Shown here: piece by piece, positions 23,201 through 35,165 of the stretch | How the letters are laid out: each line of letters begins with the position of its first letter | Numbering within the stretch: the stretch's first letter is position 1 | Origin: Aplidium turbinatum | Taxonomy: Eukaryota; Chordata; Ascidiacea; Aplousobranchia; Polyclinidae | Length of the DNA stretch: 64,000 bases | Direction of reading: 5' to 3' | Assembly: GCA_918807975.1 (NCBI GenBank) | Contig: OU964922.1 | Span: 21,998,329 to 22,062,328, forward strand | The notes under the pieces: model-generated | Told to the model about the DNA's origin: nothing | What the model saw: only the letters and a program-made list of their open reading frames with translations | Databases searched by the model: none | Position numbers and translations under genes: made by a program

Positions 23201-26200
23201 GAAGAGTTAAATACCTGCTTAGATTCTATTTGAATAAGCTGAAGATGCTATTACTGTAGCGAAATCAATTCTTAATAAATTACACTAAGAGGTTAGATTG
23301 TTGTGCAAATGCCAGCATTTGATGAATGCAAAATAGCAGTACCTGGTTAAACATGTTTGAAAATTGGTAAAAAAACTAAGCCGTCAATAATAATATTTAA
23401 CTGACAAATTAACAACCTTTGAAAAAGCTGACAGCAGGGTTTTAAAGATAACAGATAAAAAATGCTTTTTAGGCATGATTGGTAACAACTCAGATCAATC
23501 ATGAAACAACAAGCGTTGCCAATGAGACTAAAGTACTATGTAAAATTCGTAACTTCCGTCAAATTCACAATTTCTTACTATCGCATTTCATAAACTCGAT
23601 TTTATCAGCAAAACTTACCAATTAAACAAGAAATCTGATACAGCAAAGTGATGGTGATAGGATTGGGTTGGATTCGAATCATTGAATGAAACAATTGTTT
23701 ATAAAACATTTTCGTCAAAGCGAAATTCAGCGCAGAAGTGTTGCAACCAAGTTTCATGTTGGCCTCCCAAAGCAACATAACGCAAAGATGTGCAAGCGGG
23801 ACACGGGACAGTAATGGTACATTTTGAACAGGAAAACACTCACCCGACATTCCTCAATCGAGCCAAAGGAACTGAACATCAAACGAAGTTCAGAATCTGT
23901 CATCTTTTTGCTGATCATTCCTACAAACAGTTTGCGATCTTCGATTTTATTGTCAGAATCTGCCGGCTTCACTTGAACACAGTGATGTACCTGGTGTACA
24001 GTGATGTAAACTGTTTTAGAGTAATTTTGGGGTGCTGCATCCGAATCTGACCTCAGATTTTGCCTATCACGTCAGGTTTGTGAGATATGATAACAACAAA
24101 TTGTTACTTTTGTCAAAAGTGGAAAATTTGAAAATAGTCTCGCTGTGAAATATCTCTGCGACAGTCGCACCAAAATGTTGTGTACCGGTATCCAAAAATG
24201 GTGTATGAAGGATTGAAGGTGCATGACTTTTGAAACTTAGTTTAAAAAAAAAAATGGTATTATGGTGTTGTAGGTTGTCTACTTTTTAGATTCACAGATA
24301 ATACAACACATCAGACGTCATACTTACTCCAGGTAAAGTCTTTACGTTGTGTAAAGCATTCTGGGCAGCCAAAGCCGCTTTTCTGGTGTAAAAAGTGACA
24401 AAACAGCATCCTAGAACAATGCAAAAATACAAAAATTAAAACTATTGCAAATATAAAAGAAAAATAGATTCAAAGTCCAACAAATCTGTACAAATATAGA
24501 CAATTGATAAACTATATATTGCTAATCACATCAGAATATTGCACAAACAATCTGTGCCACAACAAACAAACATCTAAAGAAAAAAGCATCTTGGTGGTGG
24601 AATGTTCAATTGTACAAGTAGCAACTTTCAATACAGAGAAATGACAATACAAGACTATGCAAAAAAAGGATAATGTGTCAAAGCAAAACTACAGTACTAG
24701 GTGCAAAAAGGGAGAGATGGATTGCATTATCTGCTGCTAAAGAGAAGAAAATCAAGAGTAGAATGCAAGTGGTCACTTCTCAAAAATCGTAAGGCCTCTG
24801 ACAAATTCTCAAAATGACAAACCAGATGTTGTAAGAATGCTATATTTACACGGTATTGAGGGAAAAACTAAAGGTAATCTACAACCTCCAACTAAGACTA
24901 AAATTTTGCATGGAATCTTTTTCCAGCAACTAAACAACCCCTAAAAAAATTAATTCTCATTTTTGAATAAATGTATGATTATGTCATACTGGCAACTGCT
25001 CAAATACTGTGCTAAACAAGCATACAAATACATCCCAGCATCAATGGATTAGAGCAGGGGTCACCAACCTTTTTTGGATGCGGGCCACTTTGGCACTAAG
25101 AAGAGCTGTGGCGGGTCGCACTAATAAAATTTTAGGTAGGTTGACTCTTATGCTAGAAAAGAACGCATTTCGTACCCAGTATCCAGCGTTACATGTTGTT
25201 AATATTTATGTTAGAATACCGCACCGCAGCAACAAATTAGTCGAACAACGCTACTGCCGGGCCAAACTCCTTTAACAACACTTTTGACTTCTTTCACAAT
25301 GCCTAATAAACGAGGCCACTAGTTTTGCGCACTTACAACGAGGCGAGCGATTTCATCAGAATATTCATCGCCAGGCAAGAGTGGTGTCACTTCGCTTCAC
25401 AAAAGATATCTTGCAATTAACAGTTTCAGTAACCAAACAAATGTGTGACACATCGCAATGCAGGCAACAATAGTGACCTGCAAACATATCAGCGAAAAAT
25501 AGGCTCCAATAACAGAGAGAAAGAAACCAGGCACCATGAAACAAACCCTTGTGGAAATCACCGAAAAAACGTTTATATCGTAACTCATGAACAGTGTTCC
25601 CTTTAAAAAAGCAATGAGTTTGTTTTTCATCCTTTTTGTGAGAGTCTATAAAACCGTCTTTGATTATTATTTAACAACTGTCACTTGTGGTGCTTATCAG
25701 CATGACAAGAATAGTTGATTAACAACATTTGAAGTTGTCTTATGAAAATACAACCATAATACAATCAGAAGTAATACAACCAACACCTGTCAGAAGATAT
25801 TTCATTTTCTTGATACAACCAGAAAAAGTCTTTAAATTTATATATAATATTTTGCCAATTTATTATAAATTGAGTTGGCACACCCACTTATTTTGCCAAC
25901 AAAAACTTGCATAAAGGGAACACTGCTCGTGAAACACAATAACGGTGAAACGCACACTAGTGTTTACATGACATTTACAAACTTAAAATAAGCAACCCTA
26001 TGCTCAGAGACAATTTCAAAATTCGAAAACAGACGTTTTAATTAACCACTGGGACAGTGTGGCTGGACATCGCATTGAAATAACTTTAGGCGACCCCCAC
26101 CTGGAACTACAATCTGATTGGTTGGTCGGTGGAATCATATGCAAAGCGAAAATATGCTTCCCGGAAAGTATGTTTTACCTTCATCTTCATGCTTATTAAC

Positions 26201-26729
26201 TCCTCAAGAAAAGTATTTTTGGTTATACTTGTGCGCTGATACCTTCCACGAGCCGCACATAACAGCTTGGCGAGCCGCATGCGGCCCACGGGCCGCCATT
26301 TGGTGACCCCTGGATTAGAGTCAGAAAAAGACTGGGGAAAACTGGGAAAAAAATAAACTATGCTTCACCAAGTTGAGAACATTAATGTACAATGACAAGC
26401 GAAGCAAACATGATAACAATCAAAGACATTTTTAAACAAGTGTAGTTCAATTAATTCACCTTTACTAACAGTACTTCCTTTTTCTCGGAGAACATGCAAT
26501 TGATAAATAGGTCCATAAACTTCCAAAAGGTCACGGATATCTGCTTCTGTCCATGCTTTGGGAATTTGACCAACAAACAGCTTCATTGAATCAGGGTCTG
26601 GCTGCTCTCCATGTTCAATGGCAGGGGGAGGAAGTCCTGCTCGAGATACAGCAAAAGCTTCACTAGGTGGCTGTTCATCAGGATTGTTTATATGACAAGA
26701 AACTCTAGCCACTTTCTTAGGAGGAGCCT
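17286..26729 (-). CDS. CELF: CELF/Bruno-like RNA-binding protein (CELF1/2 class), 5' end not found
   Basis: Eleven exons on the - strand, in transcript order: 26460-26729, 24328-24410, 23844-23990, 23088-23198, 21768-21911, 20044-20107, 19530-19661, 19203-19403, 18793-18855, 18229-18372 and 17286-17413. RRM1 starts at [17 protein letters not shown] and continues [20 protein letters not shown]2 has [12 protein letters not shown] and [19 protein letters not shown] linker rich in Asn, Ser and Gln ([14 protein letters not shown]) follows. RRM3 has [33 protein letters not shown] and [16 protein letters not shown] plus stop, almost the family's invariant C-terminus. Known members bind GU-rich RNA and control splicing, mRNA decay and translation. 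The visible part encodes about 495 residues, near the usual size. No ATG opens the first exon seen, so at least one upstream exon is missing. Confidence 0.93.
18445..18518 (+). repeat. Stem-loop repeat, copy 2 of 3
   Basis: TCATTTTTACATTG pairs perfectly over 14 bases with CAATGTAAAAATGA, with an inner TTTAA/TTAAA pairing. It is followed by GATTTTGTTGTCTGGG. It lies in a CELF intron just upstream (in gene direction) of the exon that opens RRM3. Confidence 0.6.
20808..21593 (+). mobile_element. LINE 3' fragment (CR1/L2-like) with ATCT tail
   Basis: An open frame to 21254 encodes a LINE ORF2 C-terminus: [35 protein letters not shown] and [17 protein letters not shown]. The same blocks appear at the 3' end of the larger LINE at 39950-44270. 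About 330 bases of 3' UTR follow, ending in a microsatellite of ATCT units at 21571-21593, as CR1/L2-type elements often do. It is 5'-truncated and lies in a CELF intron on the opposite strand. Confidence 0.8.
22107..22796. mobile_element. hAT-type non-autonomous element, family 2 (690 bp)
   Basis: The ends CAGGGGTGACGAACCT and AGGTTCGTCACCTCTG are inverted. The flanks carry a perfect 8-bp duplication GTTTAAAA (22099-22106 and 22797-22804). It has no transposase motif. It lies in a CELF intron. Confidence 0.9.
25055..26312. mobile_element. hAT-type non-autonomous element, family 1, copy 2 (1,258 bp, inverted)
   Basis: It starts CAGGGGTCACCAACC and ends CCATTTGGTGACCCCTG, with the perfect 8-bp duplication GATTAGAG on both sides (25047-25054 and 26313-26320). 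It is the same family as 10997-12269 in opposite orientation. It lies in the intron before the second visible CELF exon. Confidence 0.9.
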
Positions 26730-28764
26730 CTATCAAGGCACAACCATGAAGAAGAATTATTTAACAGTATTGATTTCAAAAATACAAACAATATTTTACA
26801 ATTTAATAACAGTATAGACATAAAACGTGTGCACACAAATGATTAACACAAAACAACAAGTAACGTTACCACCATGGGACATGATACAAACACCAGATAC
26901 ATGTGAATGAATGAAGAAGGCATTGACAAGACGTGACCATCACAAGAATAAGACAACAGTTGACATCATCCATCAGCAAAGAACATTGAAATAATAAAAA
27001 AATAAAATTAAAATATGTTTAGATACCGTAATTGTATATACAATATATATATACCGGTACAGTACACCCTATTGTCCAAAACCTTGACTTTTGTCCAAAA
27101 CCATATGACAAGAAAAATTGAAAATGTAATACAGACAAAATCAGGTAATCGCTTTACCGTATCAATCATTTTATCAGAATATTAAAATCTGAAATCCCAA
27201 ACCTAATCAGTCTTGAATCAATTACACAGTATTCAGTTCAATTACATTACAATTACCATATATAATATACGTCATCAACATTTTTGATTACATTACAATT
27301 ACTGTATCCTGAAATTTTCAAATTACAAAATTACGATACTTCTAAATGTAATAAATATTACATATGTTTCAATTACAAATTTATTTTTTTTTAATATTAT
27401 GTGTTCAACAATTTTTTTTCACAAGTTGGACTTTATTAAAAACAACTAAAGTTGCATTTGATAAAGATTCGGTAATAATGTAGATTGTAGAAGTTCCTGT
27501 TAAACCCTAACTAGTGAGTGACTTAACAAAAGTACTGATATCATGCGTGCAATTTAGTACTAAGTGTAATTTGGACCAATTTTTTTATAAATTACATAGT
27601 ATATACAACAAAAAGTCTACACTACAATTAAATTAAAATATGTAATTAATTACATTCAATTGCAATTGATCCAACTCTGAACCAAATTCTATCACGTATA
27701 AAGTAAATTCATCATACAGGCTTCGAAATTCGTTTTTCTTGACGGCGGACAAACGTGTCCGGTCTGAGCAGCTATCTCAACGGACAAATTAAATCTCACG
27801 GCGGACACACTAGTTTTAGCGTCGACCGTCATGCTTTATCTTGATAATTCTTTGCCATTTGAGAACTATAGCTACGGTTTAGAAGGCTTTTTAAAATTTC
27901 AGCGAAGTCACTCTGAAAGGCATTCACCATACGAACAACATGCGCTTGAAGAGTCAAAGCGCCGCATATCTGATTAACTTCCACCGAACGAGGTCGTGTG
28001 GCTTCTTGCGTCACAATGCTCTGGGCACGAGTCGGAAAACTTCTACACTGTCACTGACGTCACTATTTTCTGCTGTGCAAAGCTTTATTAGGCTTCTTTC
28101 TTTAGGTTTATTTTTACGTGACATGTGAGCGAAAGTAAATTTTCCTTGGGCCTTTTTTTTCTTTCTGTAATACCAAAACTTAACAAATTTTGCTGCAATA
28201 GCCTACTCACTCGTATAATCTAATTTGGCAACCAACCTTTTCTTATCATTATTACTTGGAGATCAAAGCCAGACATTGTGACGTAAGACTTGAACTAAGT
28301 TGCGCGTGATTAGTGTAGAAGTACCGGTACTCCTATCGATTCTTAGCAAATAATTCACTTTTGTTACGCTGATTCAATATCACCAATCGTTGAAGCAACG
28401 TCGAAATCCAAAGTTTTTCTGCTTCAATGGAAACTAAGAGATACAGTATTCACATTTTCTAGATGCATGGGAAATTATATTCTCGCAACAATTGTTCGTG
28501 CTATGACGATTTGTATCGCTAGTTCCGATGTTACTTCTCGGCGGACAAATATGACCGATCTAGATGATACTTCCCGCGGACATCACATGCTGTGACGGCG
28601 GACATGTTTACCTAATTGTATAATTATCTTTGGCCAGATGTTTGTAGTAAGCAAAGGTAATGAGGCCCATGATAAACATTTACCAGCAAGCAAAAGTAGA
28701 ATGTCTTTTTTCTTTTGCATTTTTGTCTGCCATGTGCAAAAAACAAAGTAAGAAAAAAATAATG
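26730..28764. other. Region upstream of the visible CELF exons, no gene recognised
   Basis: This probably holds CELF intron and possibly its 5' exons, but I found no ATG-bearing exon with fitting phase. The stretch 27000-27680 is very AT-rich and simple. Two related modules with repeated GCGGACA words lie at 27744-27812 and 28541-28609. A - strand frame at 27829-28014 has no recognisable motif. Confidence 0.35.
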
Positions 28765-29589
28765 CAAGCCTTAAAGCAGCCGGCGGCCATGGCCACTAAG
28801 TAGCACTTGAATGACCGCCGGTGCTACATCCTCAGTCACCCAATTTGGCCGCCGGTTTCTTCTAGTTAATTATTTAATTTCGCAATAGAATGAGCGTGGA
28901 TTCACTGTCAAAAATATGTAGTATCAAAGAGTGATGCAGAATTAGGTCAGCGCGTCATAATCACACTGTTGTGTTGTACGGAAACATTTGCTATTGTATG
29001 GAATATATCTAGCTGCAATCACCAGCGGTCCAGCGCTGTAAGTCTTGTTTGTAATTCCTGACGTTTATTTTAACAAAGTGTTAATCTGAAGTGCTGATTT
29101 ATATCGGCTGGCAATATTCTCGTCAGACAACATTGAATCGTTGTTAAAAAGGAGAACTAGGTTAGTTGACATCCAAAGGGAAAACACAAGGGTTCATAGT
29201 TCAGAAATGTTCCCGCTATGGGCTAGTGACTTCACACCCTCAATGGTGACATCACAACAGTATAAATGGTCAGGTTTTATGAAAGGCGGTGTGCAATTGA
29301 AACAATTTACTGAGCAGCAAGCAGTTGAAACAATTTAGTGTCGTTAGATGGTCCCAGAATACAATACCGATAAAGCAATTATTGCGTGGTACAACGATTC
29401 TATTGCAGGACGTCACTCAGACTTCAACAACATTAAGTGATCATTTTAGCATTGTTGCAAGTTCAATTCTATTTACTTGTGCTATCGTTATTTGTATTTT
29501 GGCCTCCAAGCACGCAGATTTGGCCGGCAAGAAGGACCTCCCGGTAGGCCACGATGGCTGCCGAAAAAAAACACGAGTTATAAGGCCTG
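28765..29589. mobile_element. Unclassified DNA element, family D, copy 1 (825 bp)
   Basis: It matches 45533-46426 over most of its length. The ends CAAGCCTTAAAGC and TTATAAGGCCTG are roughly inverted. TAATG flanks both sides (28760-28764 and 29590-29594). Short frames inside (for example LLKRRTRLVDI) are shared with copy 2 but have no motif I can name. A cut-and-paste element with 5-6 bp target duplication is likely. Confidence 0.65.
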
Positions 29590-30712
29590 TAATGCTACCA
29601 AACAGATGCATCTTTCACTCGGACAGCAGGCCTCAAAGCTCCTTTATTTTTTCGGTGACCAAGCATGGCCTAACAGATCTTCTTACCGGCAACCAAATTT
29701 CGAGCTCAGCAACAAAAATAAAAAGTCCGTTTAAAATATTGTGTTTTTTGCATCCACTCAAGTTAGAACAACACAAACAAAGCCCTGAAACATATTTGCA
29801 GTTGTATTTAAATACACTGCTTCCCAAGAAGATATAGAGCTGGTCTTCCAGTTTTTATATATAGGTTGATGCTCAGACTTTTGAGAAATTTTTGTCAGCA
29901 ATATTTCTAATCGGGGTGTGGAGACAGCCTTGTTTGTGAAAAAAGACTATGTATATATAATATAAGAGTGAGAATAAAGTTTTTCATACAAACGCGAGTG
30001 GAGAATTGTTGGCTTGTGAAAGCCGGCAACCAAACACGCCTACTGGCACGGTAGTTTCAAAGGCCATTTAACGGCTTCCAGACAGCCATGGCCACGATAG
30101 ACGCTGAGAGCTTAGCGGCCCGAGACAGACATTGCATCTTTTTCTACTCTTTGCTTTATTTATGTTCAGCTGGGCAAAATAATGTCTTGTGTATGAGATT
30201 ACATCATGGTTAGTTGCTTTTCTTTTAACTGCACGAGTAAGCTAGAGGTATGCCTTGTGACCTTATTTTTATTATTTCACTTTTGGACACCGTAGAAAAA
30301 TATTCAAAAGAAAAAATGAACATACTTTTTTGATTATCAGTAGATGTTTATCATACAACTCATTTCCCTTGCTTCAGAATATTTTGGCCCAAGTCAATTA
30401 TACGATTAAATGAATGAAGTTCATAAAAACCAAATCTTGATACTATTATAATTTATTCTTTCAGGTGGTACAGAAGAATTCGGCTATGGTGACATATTGG
30501 TAAGTGGTATATGTTAAAAAGTCTTGTTTTTAAACTACAGATAGAGTTCGACTGTTTCAATAAAATGACGTTTCAATATAATGACATCTTTTCACAGGTC
30601 CTTTCAGATGTCACTATAGGCGAGTTCTACTTATATGATTAACAAGCAGTTTCACTTAACATTAGATGGCATTTAGTTTAGCATTTTGCCGCCTTGTTGG
30701 CTCAGTGTTATT
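29590..30712. other. Gene-less stretch
   Basis: I saw no coding exon, terminal-repeat pair or tRNA-like head here. Confidence 0.35.
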
Positions 30713-30912
30713 TTTGTGGAATCCAAGCTTACGCCTGGTGGTTGAAGATTTAGATTAAGTGGACAGAAAGGCAAGGAAGCTTATCTTTGTGTCCACCTTC
30801 AAGCATGCCTTAACATATCACAGCCAAAGACACGGCCGCATGCTCATGAGCAGTGTCGAACTGGCGCCCTTTCGAGTGCCATTTCAGGGCTCTAATCACT
30901 CGACTATGCAGC
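30713..30912 (-). mobile_element. tRNA-derived SINE, family B, copy 1
   Basis: Read on the - strand it starts GCTGCATAGTCGAGTG and contains GGCGCCAGTTCGACAC, like the A and B boxes of a tRNA gene. It then matches 47249-47462 base for base apart from scattered differences (AAGGCATGC, TCCACTTAATCTAAATCTTC). It abuts SINE family A copy 2. Confidence 0.7.
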
Positions 30913-30916
30913 ATTA

Positions 30917-31215
30917 CAGCTGCAGCTCAGTGGTTAAGCGCACAACACCAGATCAAGCGGCGCAAGTTTAGCTCTCAAAGTATGCATTTGAGCAACACAT
31001 TCAGGACTGCTCTCTATTCAGCGGCACCTGGTCAAAAAAATAATTCCTTTGCAACAACACTTCAACAACTAGCCTATCCAAAACTTCACTTTAGTAATCT
31101 CTGTAACCGGCACGCTGTCAGTGGTTCAAAGCCTCTACAAGTATTGGAACCTGCCAAGACTAACCTATCAAAAGCTTTATTAGTCTGAGGAAAACATTCA
31201 AAACCAACCAACCAA
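30917..31215 (+). mobile_element. tRNA-derived SINE, family A, copy 2
   Basis: The head GCAGCTCAGTGGTTAAGCGC is tRNA-like. The body matches 14648-14945. It begins within a few bases of the 5' end of a family B SINE in the opposite direction, so the two sit head to head. Confidence 0.65.
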
Positions 31216-33017
31216 TAAAATGACTGATATGTTAAAGTCATTTGCAATTTACAAATTTTGTCTGTATAATATCAAATAAATTTTCTATTTGCAGTCACTG
31301 ACAATGAAAACAATTTAGTTTCAGAAATATTTGCAAACATACTGTAGATTTAACTTTTTAGGCTTTGCACTATTTGCTCAGAAAAAAGTTTTAATTAACA
31401 AAGTTTGACTACACAAACAATAAATGGTGCAACATATTGTTGTTACAATCTAGCTATCAAAATTAAGTCTAAAAAGTACAAAGTAGGTTAAAAATATAAA
31501 AATCTATTACAGCTAACGTACGGTATCAATACATACCAGTTGAACTTCCATTGATCATTGCAATACAATGGCTATACAAATAGTAGGTCAATTGGACAAC
31601 ACTAAATCTAAAAAATAGATATATAATACGGTATACAATAATATTAATAAACTTTTACATGTTTAAACATAGGCTGTGGCTATATTTACATTATATAATG
31701 TAATAATAGCCTGAATAGTGTTGCCAGAGAAGGAATTTTGCCCTAATTTAAGAAAAGTTTTAGGCTGTTGAAAACAAAAATTTGTATTTTGGAAATTTTT
31801 TTTAGGCCTAGAAAGATCACAACCCTAATCTTATTCCTAACTCTAACTTTTACCTTAACCCTTCTTAACTTTAATCCTAACTCTGGCAACACCTGATTGT
31901 GGAAAAATAGCCACTTCCTTAAAAACATAACATAATCTGCAAATGGTACGGTAATCTTGATTCTTTCCCAAGTCTACTAATTAACAGCAAAGCCAGCGAA
32001 CAACTTCGGGTGGGGGGTCAAATAAGTGCTATTGCACATACCAGTAAGCCGGCAGCCAGTCGGCGAAAGCAAAGCATTCGGAGGGAGCCTTTGCCAGGAA
32101 AAGTTGAAAAAAAAACAACTTTAAAATTGCACATTCTGAGAGCGCTTTCAGGCTACAATACATCCATTTTAAAACTCAGTCGAATGATATATGTAACAGA
32201 AGGTAAAATGTTTATTCAAAATATTTCGGGAGGGGGGGAGTAATTGACCCCCCAGACAATGTCCCAGGGCCAGAACCCAGGCCCTTAGAATTCTTGAGAC
32301 ATAAAAAATAGATCCCAAAATAAATATCACAAACAGTGTTGCCAGATTCGTTCCAATAAATTTTCTTGCACCTGCTTTGAAAATTCCCCAACGCAATAAT
32401 ACTTCATCAGCTCCTTTTCGTCGCAGTTCGTCTTTATGTAAAAAAAAAAGATGTTGATTGTATTACTTATTTGAGTCATGGTCTTTTAAATAAGGCAGTG
32501 ACTTGCTGAAAAACTCAGACGGATCCAAGCTGAACTCAATCTACTTTTCAATTTCTTTCTGCGTGTGGTGAAGGCCTATTCCATGGCGGCCTAACACTGG
32601 CCATGCCAACGTGTAAGCTTCGCATTTGACTGGAGGCCGATCGGCTGCGCTTAAATAGCATACAAAACTAGTAGCATAAGGTTATAACTTGAGTAGCAGT
32701 AGGAGGTAAAGTAGGCCTATCCTATGACGACGACATAGAAAAAGGTAGCCTATCTGGACAGTGGACACCTGTCCTATAGCCTACAATTTTGCGACTGGGG
32801 AACTCCTGTAGTACCAGTTCGCAAGGCTTCTACCGAAGGTAAGAAATCCAAATTAAGAGTTTGTGGTGACTATTCCTCCACGGTTAATCCAGAACTTAAA
32901 ACTCACAGGCACTCTTTGTCTCTTCCAGAGGATTTAATGCAGAAACTAGGGGGTGGCCAAGGATTCACTATAAGATTGACCTGGCAGATGGTTATAACTA
33001 GATTAGGCTAGGTCCAA
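31216..33017. other. Gene-less stretch with simple CCTAA-rich sequence
   Basis: About 1.8 kb without a recognisable gene. At 31825-31880 CCTAA and CTAACT words recur, a degenerate repeat too irregular to call telomeric. G- and C-rich patches near 32010 and 32230-32260 may be ends of another hAT-like element, but no flanking duplication was found. Confidence 0.35.
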
Positions 33018-33440
33018 TTTTTATTTATTTATTTATTTATTTGCAATCAGACTCAAAGTCCATAGAATTTAAATTTTTTAACAGTCATCACACAAAATAT
33101 CAGACTAACACAACATCAAGTAGGCTACATCAAACAACGTACAAAATACTGTTGTAGTGAATATAAAATGTAGAATTAAAGTAATAATCAGAAGACATAA
33201 CATTGCGCAAAAGTGGATTAATTGATCTTTTGCAACGTTCTACAAATGCATAGCAATTTTTTCTTAATAGAGCATCAAATGTTAACACGTCGTTCTGTAC
33301 CTGATACACTCTAGCACTGTCGCATCTCGACAAATTGTGGATAATTCTGTACGAGTCGTTGTAAGCAACTCGTATGCGATTTAAAGTAGAAGTTTTATAG
33401 TAATGAGTTGAAGAACATTGGCATTAAGTACCAATAAATT
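33018..33440 (-). mobile_element. LINE 3' end with AAAT tail
   Basis: On the - strand a frame reads NRIRVAYNDSYRIIHNL, then NDVLTFDALLRKNCYAFVER, a C-terminal pattern common in animal LINE ORF2 proteins. The element ends in a tetranucleotide tail (TTTA units on the + strand at 33018-33042). It is strongly 5'-truncated. Confidence 0.7.
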
Positions 33441-33454
33441 GTTTTAATATATTA

Positions 33455-34320
33455 TTATTATTACTATTATTATTTATTTGCGTCAGACAAAGCTGTCCAT
33501 ATCCAAAACAAAACAACGAGTTAATACACAAACTGCAAATGCACAAAGGTCACAGTGAGCCACTTTGGATGCCGTCGGTTAAAAAGCTCACTAAATAAGC
33601 TATCTAGGCCTACTGTTACAAATTTACATACAATGAGCGTTGGAAGAATATTGAAAGTATTCAGAACGATAAAAACAATCAGATGACATCAGGTCTGATG
33701 TAAAACGATTTGAGGTGTGAATGCAACGGTTAATAAACGAAAACATGTTTTTCCTCAATAAAGCATCAAACGTTGTTAGCCTATATTATTCATTACTTGA
33801 TATTCACGGGCACTGACATACGAGGCAAATTGTGCAATATTCTGAAAGAGTCATTGTAAGCAACACGTAATCGTTTTATACTAGAAGATCTAAACTTGTT
33901 CCACAACTGGGATGCGTAAAACGACATGCAATATAAGAACGAAATACCGTAGGCTACAATGTTTTTTACAGCGGGTGAGCATTTAGAAAAATGCGATTTT
34001 GCATTATTTGCAGCACAGTACTGAGAGCGTACTTGCCTTGAAATATCATTTTCATCTGAGAGAGAACTCTCAATAAATACACCCAGATATTTTATACAGT
34101 CTGTGAAGACAATTTTAGATTTACCTAGATATAGCAGAGGAGCACGTGAAAGATAAAAGTTTTTTTGGGGGAGAATAACATACCAAATGACTTTTTAGAA
34201 TTGAAAGTAATTTCACGTTCAACAGCATACTTGTGGCAAACATCTAACAATTTTGTAAGCCACACAAACTAAGCGAGATGCAGCAAATGTCATCACTCAT
34301 CAGCAAACATAATATGATTT
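33455..34320 (-). mobile_element. LINE 3' fragment, second copy of the same family
   Basis: On the - strand, interrupted frames read LLDVCHKYAVEREITFNSKKS, the region just after the RT catalytic core, then TTFDALLRKNMFSFINRC, homologous to the neighbour at 33018-33440. It ends in an ATT/ATTT-rich tail near 33455. It is older and more damaged than its neighbour, with several stops. Confidence 0.65.
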
Positions 34321-34910
34321 AGACAAGAGTTGCCAACATAGCAACCAACTAGCAACCAACCATAGAGATGAAAGCCCTAATTTCACAAAGCTATGGAAAA
34401 TCGTAAATTGTATGTTATCGAAATCTAACCAGAAGCTCTGGTCTAACTTCTGCTTATTTCCTGTAATTTTGTAAGGACGCTATCTAAAATGTAGCCTATG
34501 TTTGTTTTTCCCTTGGTGTGTATTTTAAAGCGAGGGAACATTGTATTTTTCTGTTATACCGTAGCTTAAATACTTTTTTTCTTTTCTGTGTCTGAAGTGA
34601 CAAAATATCATTTCTGTAAAATGGCAATGGACTAGTAGCCCACTAAACGGTATGGTTGTTTCGTTGTCTCCCTGTCAGTATGGAAACTTATGCCACTTTT
34701 GAGGTGTGTGTATATACTATATAGGCTATGCAACTGCCATATTTTGACCACAATAGGCTACTGTTCCTGTTACTGGCAAATAAACCATTGATTACTTCAC
34801 AATGTAGATTTTAACGACCTGTTTTAGCCTGATGCTGCGAGTTCTCTGTGGTAATAACGAATTGCGCTAGCTTTCGGAACACACTTTCCCAATCATGTGC
34901 TATGACGAAT

Positions 34911-35165
34911 AATAATAATAATGTTATGGTTTTATTTATTGTCGCTCTACAACAGCTAAAGTCTTTTAGCGGTAGGGCTCATGTTTAATTTTATATCAGG
35001 TTTTACGATGTTATCACATTATTACCCGATTTATTCTCACTGCGTTACACAAGAAAGAACACAATCGGTACCGTTTTTACAGTCTTCGGTTTGACCCGAC
35101 CTGGAATCGATCTCAATCTACCAGCACCAGAGTCGAAGTCAAAAACCACTCGGCCACTGAGCTGG
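34911..35165 (-). mobile_element. tRNA-derived SINE, family C, with 13-bp target duplication
   Basis: On the - strand the head reads AGCTCAGTGGCCGAGTGG and later GATCGATTCCAGGTCGGG, resembling tRNA A and B boxes. The 3' end has ATT repeats. TGCTATGACGAAT occurs exactly at 34898-34910 and 35166-35178, a target-site duplication as expected for LINE-driven insertion. Confidence 0.8.

Noticed and set aside
29325-29837. A 170-codon frame as a gene
   Set aside because: It runs from inside a family D element into flanking DNA, has no recognised motif, and the matching region of the other copy does not keep it open.
31825-31880. Telomere-like repeat
   Set aside because: CCTAA words recur irregularly and the unit is not constant. 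It is better described as simple sequence.
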